From positions 3,081,001-3,145,000 of the forward strand of contig NC_134684.1 of the NCBI RefSeq assembly GCF_024713945.1: 64,000 nucleotides of DNA. The letters run 5' to 3'. Shown piece after piece: positions 1 to 14,711 of this stretch. The notes under the pieces are model-generated. The model saw nothing but the letters and a program-made list of their open reading frames with translations. It was not told where the DNA came from and did not search any database. The number at the start of each line of letters is the position of its first letter. Positions within the stretch are counted from its first letter, which is position 1. Position numbers and translations under genes: made by a program. The DNA is from Dermatophagoides farinae (taxonomy: Eukaryota; Arthropoda; Arachnida; Sarcoptiformes; Pyroglyphidae).

Positions 1-3000
1 TGTTTGAATTCATTATGGATTCACACAGACAAACAAACACACACACTGAAAAAAACAGTGTAACAAAGAAATGAGATAAAAAGTGTTTGAATGGTGGGCG
101 AATGAATGAATTACGGGCTCCTTGAGATTGTTTTCATTTTCCATCATTATGTGGTGGACGTGTAAAAACATTCAGAAACAAACAAAACAAAAAAAAATAA
201 CAGATTTAATGAACGGAAATTTTTTTTTCTTTATAAAATGATAATATTTGCCAATTTGGAATTCAAATTCATATATGTACAAAACAAGTAAATGCAATAA
301 AGAAAAAATGGAAAATATACTTCATATACTTACTTTGTTAGTTGCTTGAATCTTTGATCTTGATCTTGATCTCGATTATAATGATGATGATGATGATGAT
401 GTGATAATTAATGATGAAAAAAAAATCTCAAATCTTGACAAGATTAAAAGAGTTTTGAATAATAAAACGAAAAATAAAAAAAAAACCAAAGACAAACATG
501 CAATTGAATGAGCCAGTTTTGAAAAAGATAAAATGTTTAATTCAATAGCAAACAAAAAAAAAAATTTTAAACTTTAATGTCTGATGCTAAAAAATATTAA
601 TTGGTCAAGAAACAAAAATCACATTAAAATTCAATGTTTTTTTTTCAGTGATGATTTTTATCACCAAATCAGCAATATGACGATTACTCGATAATGAAAG
701 TTTTTTTTTGTCCATAGCAGCAATCGACGATCATTCACACAATCAAAGAATCGTTTGAATTTTCATGCACCAAGGATATGATGATGCTAATAACACAACA
801 TCAAACAGGAAAAAAAATCACCAACAACAAAATTGCCGGTTTTTTTATGATTGGTATGGGTAAAATTTGTTGAAAAATAAAACACATAGAAACAAAAAAA
901 ATGAAAATTTTTTGATTTTAGGTGAAAAAAAAATTTTTTTTTTAAAATCACGTTCATGTACAATGTGATTAACATACAAAAATAAAATAAAATGAAAAAA
1001 CGAATGAATATGAAATCAAATGAAACTTTCAACATTGACAACAATTAATATATAATATATCCACAGCAATTATTATGGATTGATTGATTGATTGATTGAA
1101 TGGCATCGATGAAAATGGAAAAAACACAATTGGTCGTTCGTTCGTTCGTTTGTTTTTTTTTCGCTTTCGATTTTTTTTTCTCACACATTAACATTACATA
1201 TACGAAGGCGTTTATTTGTTGTTGCTGTTGTTGTTGTTGTGGAAGAAAATGATTCATTGGAATTTACCATTGAATCATTGGCAATGTATATTCAAATTCA
1301 AATTAATTTTAATTTTTGTTCATGATCAACAGGTTTTTCACACACGTACTATATGGACGGACAAACATATCCGTCATTGAATTGTAAATATCTATCTATC
1401 TCTATATCTATGATTTCAATGTAATGAAAAATTCAACAAAAAAAAAAGTAAAATTAAATTCGGAAAAACTGATTAAAATTCAGATTACATTCATTCATCA
1501 TTTTGGAAACATTGATGATAATGTAAGTGTTCCAAAATGTTTCAATTTTTTTTTCTGTCTGTTTCATGGAAGTTGTTTTGAAATTGTTTGAATTTTAAAA
1601 TTGAAATTTTTTTTTTGTGAACATGAAACGAACAAAAAAAATTAATTCTCGTTAAAACACGATTCAATCGATTTTTTTTTTCTCTCTCTCTCTCTTTCTC
1701 TTTTACTCTCTTGATTTGTGGTGGTTACAACAGCTAATTATAGCCACCGTCACCACCACCACCACCACCGCAATCAATAGCAACAACAATCACGACAAAC
1801 TAACGAATCGTAACGAATTACGTACAAAACGGGCACCAATAATCAATGTGAAAAAAAATAAAAAAAAAATTATCGAGAAAAAAAACCATTGGCAACAAGA
1901 AACCAGAACCAGAAACCTGAATTTCTATAGAAAACAAAATGAAATGAAAAAAATCAATTGGAAAACACAACAGATGCCTGGATACAAAATAAAAGGTAAT
2001 GTTTTCATTTAATACAATAGGATCGAGGAAGATTATATGATCCTGTCAAATTATTTCTATGGATTGAAAGGCGAGAAATGGCATTTTTTTCTGTAGAAAA
2101 AAAAATTCAAAAAAAAAAACGAAATGAAATTCATATTGTGAAACACATCCTATAATCAACAACAATAATAGGTATGAGTTTTTTTTTCTGTTTTCCAAAA
2201 TAAAAAAAAAATTGTCAATCAAAAACCTTCAAAAAAAAACCTTAACACACACGCACAGAAAATTTGATGATGATAATTTGATAATTATAGAATCGTTGAT
2301 AAGAGAAAAATGACAAAAGAAATTTCAATATTTGACAATGATGACAGTCAAATTAAGCGGCAATCAAACAAAACAAACAAACGAATAAAAAAGGAAAAAA
2401 TTTTCCACATTTTATTCGATTCATAAATATAATCGAATTGAACGGAAATTGAATCAAATTTGATTTGGTCATTGTTGGATGACAAAGACAATGGATAATG
2501 ATGATTATTATTTAAATGTACTGAACATTTAAATATCGATGACTAATAGATAATTTTTGTTTTTCTAATGCAAAAAAAAGATGATTAAATATTGAATATT
2601 TTATCTGATGGAAATATTTATATTTTTTTATCTTTCACTCTTTTATTCGAATGTCCAATGTCGTTTATTTGTCCATCAACAAAATAATCATGGACGTCAT
2701 TTCAAATGATGTACATACATTCATTAATGAATCGGGTTTTTTTTCTCGTCCAATATAACTATTTTAAATGCAGAAAATTTTTTTTGATTCAGATTATTAT
2801 TGGCCGGCACACATATTACACACACACACACACACACACAAATATTTATCGGTGTGCAAAACATTGACCGATAAATATATTGGATATTTATCATTAATAA
2901 ACATGAATATATATCGTCATCAGGTAAAAATCATCATGGCAAACGTGATGCGTATACATTGACAAACACACACATACACACACACACAATTTATACCTGT

Positions 3001-3455
3001 GATGAGATTTTTTTTCGTTTATCCAAATGTTCGGTTGTTGTTGTTGATGATGACCGAATCAAGTTCTTCTTCGAACCAGTTTTTTTTCATTTCTAAATTT
3101 TGTCGCTTATTATGATTAGTTTTTTTTTCATTCATTCATTCGTTAGGTCAATGTGCAAGGTGATTTAGAATTTGGATTTTAGAAATGGAGATAGATAATG
3201 TACAAATATAGGTGTATAGTTGAAATGTTTGGTTGAAATACTGGATTTTTTTATGGTTTATTTTAACTGTTTTTTTTAATCTAAAAATTTAACCGAGTAT
3301 CGTTATATTTGGTGTTTTGGACAAAAAAGTCTGATGATGATGATGATGCAGAGACATTTCGGCGATGTATACCGTTTCTCTTTCATTTATTCATCATTTT
3401 TTTTCAAATCATAAAATTTTCATTCAACGACCTCACCCAAACAGTAAAACCAAAG

Positions 3456-3554
<99 letters not shown>

Positions 3555-4861
3555 TTCTCCAACAACAGTAACAACGACAACATCTGAATCACAACTATTA
3601 ATTTTTGGAATAACAAAAAAAAAAACAACAACAAAGATGATTATTGGTAAATCCTGTGTGTATATATTATCATTATGAAATGAAATGTACCGTTCGATTG
3701 TTGGCATTAAACATTCACTGTGGATGGAAATAAAATAAAATAAATATAATCGTCATAGGTTAGAAATAAAATTTTTACAATCCTTTTCCAAATTCACTAG
3801 TTTCACATATAAATAGATGTCATCAGATTAAACAATGCAAACATTTTAATAACACAGACACACACACCTATGTATCTGAAATATCAAACTAGAAAAAAAA
3901 CTTTTGATTTTCTTTTGTTGTACAAAGAAAAAAATGAAAATGAAAATTTTCTACTTACATTGAGAATGGGGAAAAATGATCCAGATCAAAAATGATGATG
4001 ATGATGATGATGGAAAATTTGTCTTAAAATATACAGATCTCATTGTGTGGATCGATAGAAAAAGAACAATTTTTTTTTCTACAATGAATATTCAGTAAAT
4101 GTTGAAAAAGGAAAGTTTCCAACATAATTTGTGCCATTAAAGGGAGATATAAACTGAAATCAAAACTTGAACTGATGATTGAACACAGCTTGATTGATTG
4201 ATTTGAAACAAACAATCAATCAATCCGCCACACACACACACACTCATCACAATTACACCTTAATTGATTGAAATGATGATGTAAAACGGATTTGATTACA
4301 ATTGAATTTGATTTTTGAATGTCAATACTACTAAAGCCACACACACCCACACCCACCTGTTTATAATAATTTTGTTCACTTGATTAATCACAATGGATAA
4401 GTTTTGGCCATTCATCGATTATTAGCATTTTGAATACAACTTTTTTTGATTGCTACTGTGATGGTGATTATTTATTATCAAAATTTTTCTTTTCTTTCAA
4501 TTTTTTCTTTGAATAGATGAGAATTTTCAAAAAAAAAAAAAAAAAAAATTACGTGACATTTATATCTCTTGATGGGGAAAATTGTTTTGAAAATTTGACG
4601 CAGGTTTTTTTTTCTTCCCATTACTGGGTAATAATTAATCGAAAAGTAATTTTTAGTGGAAAAAAATAGTTGACCAAAAAGAAAAAATAATGAAATTATC
4701 ACAATTATCGACACACAGACACACACACACACACACATCAACAAACATCTTGCGTAATTATTTGACAAGAGAAAAAAAAATCACTCGAATTTCGAACCAT
4801 AATGGAATTGGTGACAAAGTTCAAATTATTAGATTAGTTTCGCTTCGCCGGTTGTAAACTT

Positions 4862-4893
<32 letters not shown>

Positions 4894-5782
4894 AATTTGA
4901 CAAAAATGTTATTTTCATTCGATCGATAACTTGTCCAATGAGAAACGTTTTTGGACAATTTTGTTTTTCATCACCCCCCCCCAAAAAAAACATGACAATT
5001 TTTTCTTTTTCGACAATAATCAATCACAATCAACCGGCTCAAATTCAATTAATTTCATTGGATGAAATTGAAAATTGATTAATTTGAAACGAAATTTTTC
5101 GACGGAAATATCTGGCCGATAAATAAAATTTTGTTTGACGAAAAACAACGTGAAAATTGTCGAAGACAATCATTTGGAAGGCTTCCTTGTTTTATTTCGT
5201 TCTCAATATTTATGGCCCAATTTTTTTCGCAAAAATATCATTAGTAACCAAACAAACTGATCTGTTTTTCAAGATGAATTTTGTTTGAACTTTTTTTTCA
5301 TCCATTCTTCAAATTCGATTGATGACTATGGTACAATACCGTTGTTACAGATGATGATGATGATGATGATGACCATTGCCATCATTATCCAAATACAATG
5401 TTTGTCCTTCATTCAAATCACACAATGATCTTAATATTGGTCAAATCTTTTTGTTTGAGAATACGCAAAAAAATATTCACGAAATTCATTTGAGAAAAAA
5501 TGAAAATATTATAACAGCATTAATTCGAATTGTTAAAATGGCATTTCGACTATATCTACACATTGGATGCAATAGATCTGTTTTTTTTCAAATTCAATCT
5601 CTCTTGATTACCTTCAAAGATAATTTTTTTTTCTTTTGATTTTAATCATTTCATTTGGATTTTGTGTTTTTTTTTCATCCTTTTGTCAATGTAAGTGAAT
5701 AAACAAAAGAAGTGGGAAAATACAACAAAAAAAAATAGTAATAAATTAAGATGAAAAGAAAAAAATATGACATGATACGTGA
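1..5782. other. Intergenic, microsatellite-rich, no recognised gene
   Basis: This stretch lies downstream of the Cdk8 3' end. It holds TGA/TCA triplet runs, CA/TG runs (for example 2819-2840), a (GA)45 tract and many A or T runs of 8-10. Open frames here are short and dominated by repeat-encoded residues (Arg-Glu, Ser-Leu, Lys, Asn), and I see no conserved domain or convincing splice structure. The 3' part of an unseen neighbouring gene cannot be excluded. Confidence 0.6.
3461..3550. repeat. (GA)45 microsatellite
   Basis: About 90 bp of uninterrupted GA dinucleotide. It produces artificial open frames on both strands (Arg-Glu or Ser-Leu repeats). Polypurine mirror tracts of this length are known to be able to form triplex (H-DNA) structures. 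Confidence 0.97.
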
Positions 5783-5788
5783 TTTATT
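5783..5788 (-). terminator. Candidate poly(A) signal of Cdk8
   Basis: AATAAA on the minus strand, about 77 nt past the Cdk8 stop codon. Position and sequence fit a canonical metazoan polyadenylation signal. In such AT-rich DNA the hexamer also occurs by chance. Confidence 0.5.
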
Positions 5789-5864
5789 CGAAATGAAATT
5801 TCTTTTAGCGGAAATCACGATTTTCGTTTCGATAAATATTGATTCAATAAAAGTTGTGTCTTAA

Positions 5865-7822
<1,958 letters not shown>

Positions 7823-8520
7823 CGTTATACATGATGATTGATTTTTTACAAATTTAACAAAGTTAAAAGAATTTATTTATTTATTATTATTTAAATTCCT
7901 GCATTCAAACACGGGCCAACATAAAATTCGGCTCGAAAAAAAAACTAAAAAATAAAAAAATAAATCCAGAATACATTCATAAATGTCGTACAATAAAATT
8001 TAAATTTTCACTCAATAGCTGGCGCCAAATTGCCAAATCGTTACACAACATTTTCCAAAATAATTCAGCCAAATTTTTTTTTCTGCTGATCATGATGAAA
8101 TTTTTTTTTCCACCAAAACCGGACACAGATATTGTTCCACACGAATATTGTTTCTGTTCAATCAAAAATCTTCAAAACAAGATGTTTCAAGTTGTCAAAT
8201 ATCATGTAAATGGAGTTTGTCATTCTTTTTTCACCATTCGGTTTTCAATAAACAATGTCGGCAGCATGTCTTAATTGAACAACATTCACATATTAGTAGA
8301 ATCGGAATTTTCCAATTTTTCTGAATTCAACAAAAAAAAAAGAATCAATGTATCATTTTCATCATAAATTACAATTTGAAAGGTATGTCTCGTTTGAATT
8401 ATTAGATTATAATTTTTTTTTTTTTGTTCACAATCATCAGAATATATATAAAAATATATGAAATCAGAAATGAGAATGTTCAGCCTCAAAGAATTAGAAT
8501 AGAATCAGCATAAATCAAGT
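7823..8520 (-). promoter_or_regulatory. Probable Cdk8 5' UTR and promoter region
   Basis: This region upstream of the Cdk8 start has fewer microsatellites than its surroundings, which is typical of promoter-proximal DNA. A possible UTR acceptor (GAATGCAG on the minus strand, near 7900) and an E2F-like site are visible. No clear TATA box or initiator can be assigned, and the transcription start is unknown. Confidence 0.4.
8021..8029 (-). promoter_or_regulatory. E2F-like motif TTTGGCGCC
   Basis: On the minus strand TTTGGCGCC matches the E2F consensus TTTSSCGC, about 200 nt upstream of the Cdk8 start codon. It stands out in an AT-rich background. Function is inferred from sequence and position only. 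Confidence 0.3.
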
Positions 8521-8995
8521 TATGATGATGATGATGATGATGAATCACACTGTAATCAGAAAGTGAAGAAATTTTTTTCCTTCACCATGATGATGATTAT
8601 TGTATGGAATTAAATTTTCATTTGATGCATAATTCAATTTAGTTTTGAATTTTTTGAATTTCTTTTTTGTTCCATTTGATTCTTTTCTCCACATTTGCAT
8701 GGAAATTTTAATAATTTTCATTAAATTTAAATTTTTCTTTTTCTTTTTTTTCCTGTTGTTGAAATTTTTACATTCCATGAAGATGATTTTGGAGGTTTTT
8801 CTTTTGAGAATTCACTTGTTTCATCAACATCAAATCTGATTAAAATCAATTTGATGAGAAAATTTTCTGGAAAAAAAAATTTTTTTCCAAATCTCTTTGG
8901 AGTGACGATGGAATTTTTAAATTCCAAAATCCTTGTGAAGAGAAATGTCATCATTTACCGAGATATACTATACTGTAATCCATATATGGTTGTGG

Positions 8996-9028
<33 letters not shown>

Positions 9029-10292
9029 CACTACTTTTCAATGACATATGGCTGTAATAATGTGTTGTAATATTCTTGTTCATAATAATGATAATGCTAT
9101 GGCTTGATAAATCTGATATGATGTGACCAGTGTTTCTTATATAACAACAACAACAACAACAACAACAAAATTTGTATTTATATGTATTTCATGACTTATG
9201 GGGCAATCTATTGCTTTGATTTTGCAAAATTTTTTTCCTATTCTTGTTCCACTACTACTACTATGCTGTTTTTTGTTTTTGTTTTTGTTTATGTCTGATG
9301 TGTTTTTTCCCTTGACGATCATCACCATTTCATAATCATGGTCGTTAAGATAATATTCTTGTTGTTGTTCATCTAAAGCCAATATTCTAAGTGATTTTTA
9401 TTTCCATTTTCATTTCATTTTTTTTTTTGCTGATCTTTGCTTTGAAAAAACAACTGAAATATGAATTTCGAATTTTATATGGAATATGAGATGATGAAAA
9501 ACATGAACAACAACAAAATCATATTTATATAAGAATGGCTGGAATTGCAATTTTTTTTCCCATTCTTAAAACAAGAATTCTACGTGATCAGTAATGTGAA
9601 TAATCACGACTAAATTATAGTGTGCATGTGGACAACAGAAAAAAAAATTTGCAACTTTAGCCAAAAAAAAAAAAAACGTTTTAATCGTTTGATACTTGAA
9701 AATGCCATTGCCATTGATTTTCATTTACCTTATTATCATTGTCATACGATCAATTGATCATTGTAGATCAATAGAATGTTGATGCTCATTTTTTTTTCAT
9801 TATACGAAAAAAAAAACGTTAGTCATTATCATGATGATCATCATTCATAATTCATTTTTTTTTCTTTGCGGAAAACTTTTTCCTAAAATGCTGAATCTTT
9901 ATCTTTATCTTTATCGTTTTTTTTTTCATTGGATTTAGATTTAATTTATAACGGATATATATATGTTGATAATTTCCCTCATTGAATAATATTACAATCA
10001 ATCAAATAATGGACCATTATTATGATAAGATTTGCCTGTTTTTTTTTTTTTTTGCTTTACAAATAGAATCTGGCCATTATTTAGCAGAAATGAGAGAAAA
10101 AATACCGGAAACGGAACATTTTCATATAAACAGTGGTGGGAGAGAGTGAGAGAGAGAAAGATGAATGAAATAAATCCGGAAATGGTGAATTGTAATTTTT
10201 TTTTTGTTCTCCTTATTCCGATTTTTTTCATGATGTTTCTTGTAAATTGAATGAATGAATGAATATCAAATTTATCGCCACATAAAACATTG

Positions 10293-10312
10293 ATGATGAT
10301 CATGATCATCAT
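10293..10312. repeat. 20-nt perfect palindrome
   Basis: Left arm ATGATGATCA and right arm TGATCATCAT are exact reverse complements. It is formed where a TGA run meets a TCA run, so it may simply be a by-product of the triplet repeats. Confidence 0.9.
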
Positions 10313-11730
10313 TGATGAACAATTGTTACATATCATTTGTTCCATCATCATCATCATCATCATCATTAATATGTTTCCGAAATGTTTTCATTAGTTATGT
10401 ACCCAAAAAACCGAAAGAAAGAAAGAAAGAATTGTCACATTCATTCATTCATTCATTCATTTAATTAATCGTTTCATTAATAAATGACAATTTCAGTTTT
10501 CTATGGAGAACAAAATTTTGTTCATTTCAAAACATCAATAACGGATTTCAAAGATCATAGATCATTTAAATGTCTGTGAATGTGTGTGTGTGTGTGTGTG
10601 TGTGGGTTCTATTCAATTTTTCCTTTTTTTTAACAGACAAGAAAAAAAGAACTGTAATTGACAAAAAAAATTGACTGAACAAAAAAAAATGAAAAACCAT
10701 GATACCCAAACACAGGATTTCCTTCTCGTAGCCGTAAAAAAATGATGGAAAAATTAAATTTTTTAAGACAAAAAAAAATTTTTTTTTAATTCTGCTTCAT
10801 CATGCCAAGGAATGGGTAAAAAAAATCGCCCTTTGTGTGGCGGCCATAATGATGATGATGATGATGATCAATCAGTGGAATTAATCGTCATTTAATAAAA
10901 CTAATTGTCATTTTTTTTCACAAAAATTTTCATCACGTTGATCGTTTCATTCGGACCTGATCATACACACACACACACACACACACATTGGACTGAATAT
11001 GAAGAAGAAAATAACCGATTTTGTTGATGTAAAATGACGATGATGATAATGGTGATGGTGGTGATACTTGCAACAACAACAATCATAATAATGAAATGAA
11101 ATGAAATCAATGGCAGAAAAAAAATAGCTGACAAAATATATATCATACGGTAATTATTCTAATGATAATGATGATGGAACTAGGGAAAACAATCCATTTA
11201 TCTGGTACTGATGATGGCGATGATGATGATAATGCTAATGCTAACACAGAACATGTTATTCATTCTGGCATCGAAAACAAAACTGAGAAAAGAAAAACTT
11301 TCAACCATTTTAGGCCATATTATTTGTTATGATTCGGATATGATGATGATGGGCAATTATGTAAATTAATTTTTTCTGTTTTTTTCATGTATGATTTTGA
11401 CATGATTTTATGGGATTTTTTCTCTTGAAATGATGGAATTGTTTTTATTTTTAGAAGAAGGAGAATGAGAATGTCTTATTTGTGGATTTTCTCGATCCAA
11501 ATACAATGTTTTGATGAATGAATTCTGCTTTTACTGGGTGATCTTTTGGACCACCACACCAGTTTCGTTGATGATGAATGAATTTTTAATTTACATAAAT
11601 CTAACTGTGTGAACATTAAATTTTTGTTCTGGATTTCGACCACAAACTAATCATGATAATTGAAATTTTAGTTTTGAATTTGTCATTTTTTTTTAAATTC
11701 GTAATAATTACTTTTTCATTGATTTTTTTT

Positions 11731-11748
11731 GGTGCACATTTGTGCACC
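11731..11748. repeat. Inverted repeat GGTGCACA-TT-TGTGCACC
   Basis: Perfect 8-bp arms around TT, GC-rich and not made from the local microsatellites. It abuts a GC-richer segment that also holds the palindrome GGCTGCAGCC (11800-11809). It could be a protein-binding site or the edge of a degraded element. Confidence 0.85.
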
Positions 11749-11853
11749 TTCAGGCAATATCACATGTTCACATGCCGAATGTCGAATGAGAATTTCAACG
11801 GCTGCAGCCTACGGCTTGCTGGCTAATGAATTTGTTTCCACCATGAATTTTAA
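11749..11853 (+). other. GC-richer non-repetitive island, possible exon fragment
   Basis: About 105 bp of complex sequence in a repeat desert. The plus-strand frame from 11729 stays open and reads ITCSHAECRMRISTAAAYGL and LLANEFVSTMNFK, with normal amino-acid composition. The sequence before it resembles a 3' splice site (T-rich, then CTTCAG at 11748-11753), but the only GT near its end (AAG|GTCCAG) is a poor donor. I do not recognise the peptide. It could be an exon of an unseen transcript, a relic of a mobile element, or regulatory DNA. Confidence 0.3.
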
Positions 11854-13160
11854 GGTCCAGAATTATGATTTTATTACAAAGTTTTATTTTTTTTTTCTTT
11901 CACAAATCGATCGGACAAAACTTTTTCTATTCGATCATACACAGTGTGTGTGTGTGTGTGTGTTTTCGGTAAATTAATTACATAAATCTTTTTCTTGGAA
12001 AGAAAAAGAGGAAAAAAATCGATTTTCCATTTTCTATGCCGACTGATGAAAAAAAAATATGATCGTTTTCGATACATAACTGTAACTTTTATTTTTCTTT
12101 CATCATAAGACGCAAAAAAAATGAATATGTGTAACTACAAGCGGTCTTTACAACATTATATAAATGTGTGTTTCTCTTATTCTTATCAATTCTTGTTTCA
12201 CATTTTTATTCCTTAATTTTATTAAAAGCATTTTGATCTTTTGTACATTCACATACAAACGCAAACACACACACACACACACGATACCGACGTTGAATAG
12301 CCAAATTTCATTCAATTAGAATGTGGCGAAGAAGAAGAATAAAATTTAAATTGAATTAGCTTCTTCTTCTTTTGGTTATTATTAAATTTCTTGGACTACA
12401 ATTTGTTGGTGGTGGTGGTGGTGGTGGTTAACAACAATGACACACAAACAACATTTGGAAATGATTTTTAATTATAACCATCATTTGGTAGTAGTAATGA
12501 ATGATTTCAAGCTAATTGAAATCTGTTTTTTTTTGCAAAATATTTTATTACATGAAACAAAAAAAAACCGGTATGTTATGTGTCAATTTAAATAAATCAA
12601 AATGACCACAATGAATACAATGATGATGATGATGATGATGATGATAATTGAATTGGACAATTTGAATTTCGGTTTTTTTCTTCGTTTGTTTGTTTGTTTC
12701 TAACCAGATGAAAAAAAAGATGAAATTTTCATTAATTCTCAGTCACATTTTACTAATTGATTTATCACTATATAAATGATGCAAATGTGAAATTTGCCAT
12801 TCGTTTGAGATTAAGTTATTTTTTTCTTTCTAAATAATGGAGAACAAAAAAAAATGAAATTGATTGCCCGGAATTTTTTTTTAAGACATAAAATGTGATA
12901 ATCATTACTGCTACTTCACATTTTTTTTTCAGAATCGTTGATGGATGGATCGTTGATCGGGTTAACATTCAAAAAGCCGAAAAAAAGGCTTTTATGAAAA
13001 CACCCGAACACACACACAACGACAACGACAAGAATGAATATTTGGAAAATGGATTGATAGAATTTTTTTTTCTTCAATAATAATGGCAATAAAAATTTCG
13101 TTGTGGCTGTGTGTGTGTGTGTGTGTGTGTGTTTACGTTTAAATAAAACCAAATAATGGA

Positions 13161-13207
13161 GAATAATGTGTGTAGAATCTAGAATCCAATCTACACACAC
13201 ATTATTC
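13161..13207. repeat. Strong hairpin, 16-bp stem with small bulge
   Basis: Left arm GAATAATGTGTGTAGA (13161-13176) pairs with TCTACACACACATTATTC (13190-13207). The right arm has one extra AC. The loop is 13 nt. The arms are only partly CA/TG repeat. Confidence 0.85.
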
Positions 13208-14686
13208 AATGTAAAGAAAACCGAAGCAAACAAATTAAACACACACACACACACACAACACAAATGATTGATGAGACTTTTGGTTTTTCTCTGGCTCGTT
13301 TGAAATCAATATTGAAACTTTCTTCATTTCTTTCTTTCTTATTTATAATAATAATCATCATCATACAGAATAATAAAGAGAAAAAGAGAAGAAAAAAAAC
13401 GGATTGATCATGATGAAGAATTTGGTCGCCAAAAAAAAAATTACCGATTCTGTTACTTAACTATGCACAAGTAACAGAAAAAAAACTAGAAAAAAAGGTG
13501 ATAACGTCAATCAATTTTAGGCTTTCTGATTGAAAATGAATTGTTTTTCGACAAGAGAGAGAGAGAGAGAGAGAGCAATTATCAGAATTATTTTTTCATC
13601 GATTTGATCCGATTCTATCAATTCTTATCTTTTTTCAGAATAAAAACAAATATTCTTACCCCTCCCATATTCTTAGATTGTGGAGAGAATATTCTTATTA
13701 ATTTAAAATGTGTGTTTCATTCTCGAATTTCCACCGATCGGTTTTTATCATCATCATCATCATCATCATCACAACCAACAAACAAACCAACCAGTAAACA
13801 ACGGAATAAACTGAAGATAAATAAATAAATAAAAAAAACATGGTTGAATGACGATGACAACAACAAAAATTCTGATTCTGATTCTGATTTAATCTATCAT
13901 CATCATAGTACTGAACCGAAAATGAAATGAAATAAAAACAATTACAATATCTGTGTATGGTTTTTTTTTCGCAGTTGAAATATATGAACACACATATATG
14001 AATGAAAAACAAAAACAACATGGTCGACCATGTTTTCTATTTTGCTTTTCGAAACTCTTTTCCATCTATTAATACAATATATGTAATGAAATTCAAGCTC
14101 ATCATCATCATCATCATCTTAGATTCTCTGTGATTGTCGTTTGTTGTTGTTGTTGTTGTTTTTTCATTGTTCTTGCTTGTTTTTTCCTGTTTTGTTTTGT
14201 TGTCGTTTAGTTGTTTAGTTGTGCCTGTAATCACCAAGAGACAACAACAACAACAAAGACGACATAAACATGACATACAGTATTCTGAATTCTAATGTTA
14301 TTTATCACTGAAAAAAAAATTTTTTGTTGAGGATGAAGCCCAGCCCAAAAAAATGAAAGATTCAAATCTTTCAACCCGAAACCGAACCCGATTACAACAT
14401 ACACTGCCATAAAAATTTTCTTGGGGGTCAAATCAAAAAAAAAGAAAAAAAGAAAACAGTTAACAAAATGGTCATTTGATCCCAAATGATTTCTAGAATG
14501 GTGGAAATTTTCCATAAAATTTTTTCGAAACACAATATAAACAAAAAATGATCATGAAGATCATTATGTTTTGATGGCCAGATTTTTGTTTCCACATTTT
14601 TTTTTATTGTAAACCTTATAGATTATCATTATAATAATAATCATCATCATCATCATTATGGTAGGAAATAATCTGAATTTATCTTC

Positions 14687-14711
14687 AAAAAAAAAAAAAA
14701 AAAAAAAAAAA
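14687..14711. repeat. 25-nt poly(A) run
   Basis: One of the longest homopolymers in the window. A similar run of 23 lies at 17747-17769. Neither is preceded by a recognisable retroelement, so I read them as simple repeats. Confidence 0.9.

Larger units (their letters stand above)
8521..13160. other. Divergent intergenic region, Cdk8-proximal part
   Basis: Mostly TGA/TCA, TTG/CAA (8997-9028), CA/TG and homopolymer repeats. I see no supported gene. The one stretch that differs is the GC-richer island at 11731-11853, described separately. Confidence 0.55.

Noticed and set aside
3309-3707. Overlapping open frames on both strands across the GA tract
   Set aside because: They exist only because a GA dinucleotide repeat has no stops in any frame; the products are Arg-Glu or Ser-Leu repeats.
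5376-5639. 87-codon plus-strand open frame near the Cdk8 3' end
   Set aside because: Begins at a TTG rather than ATG, shows no family resemblance, and lies in the Cdk8 downstream region.
8092-8274. 60-codon plus-strand frame starting 270 nt from the Cdk8 start, considered as a divergent gene
   Set aside because: No recognisable motif, Phe-rich start from a T run; the region is better explained as promoter DNA.
14687-14711. Poly(A) run considered as a retroposon tail
   Set aside because: No target-site duplication or upstream element is visible; many similar A runs exist in the window.
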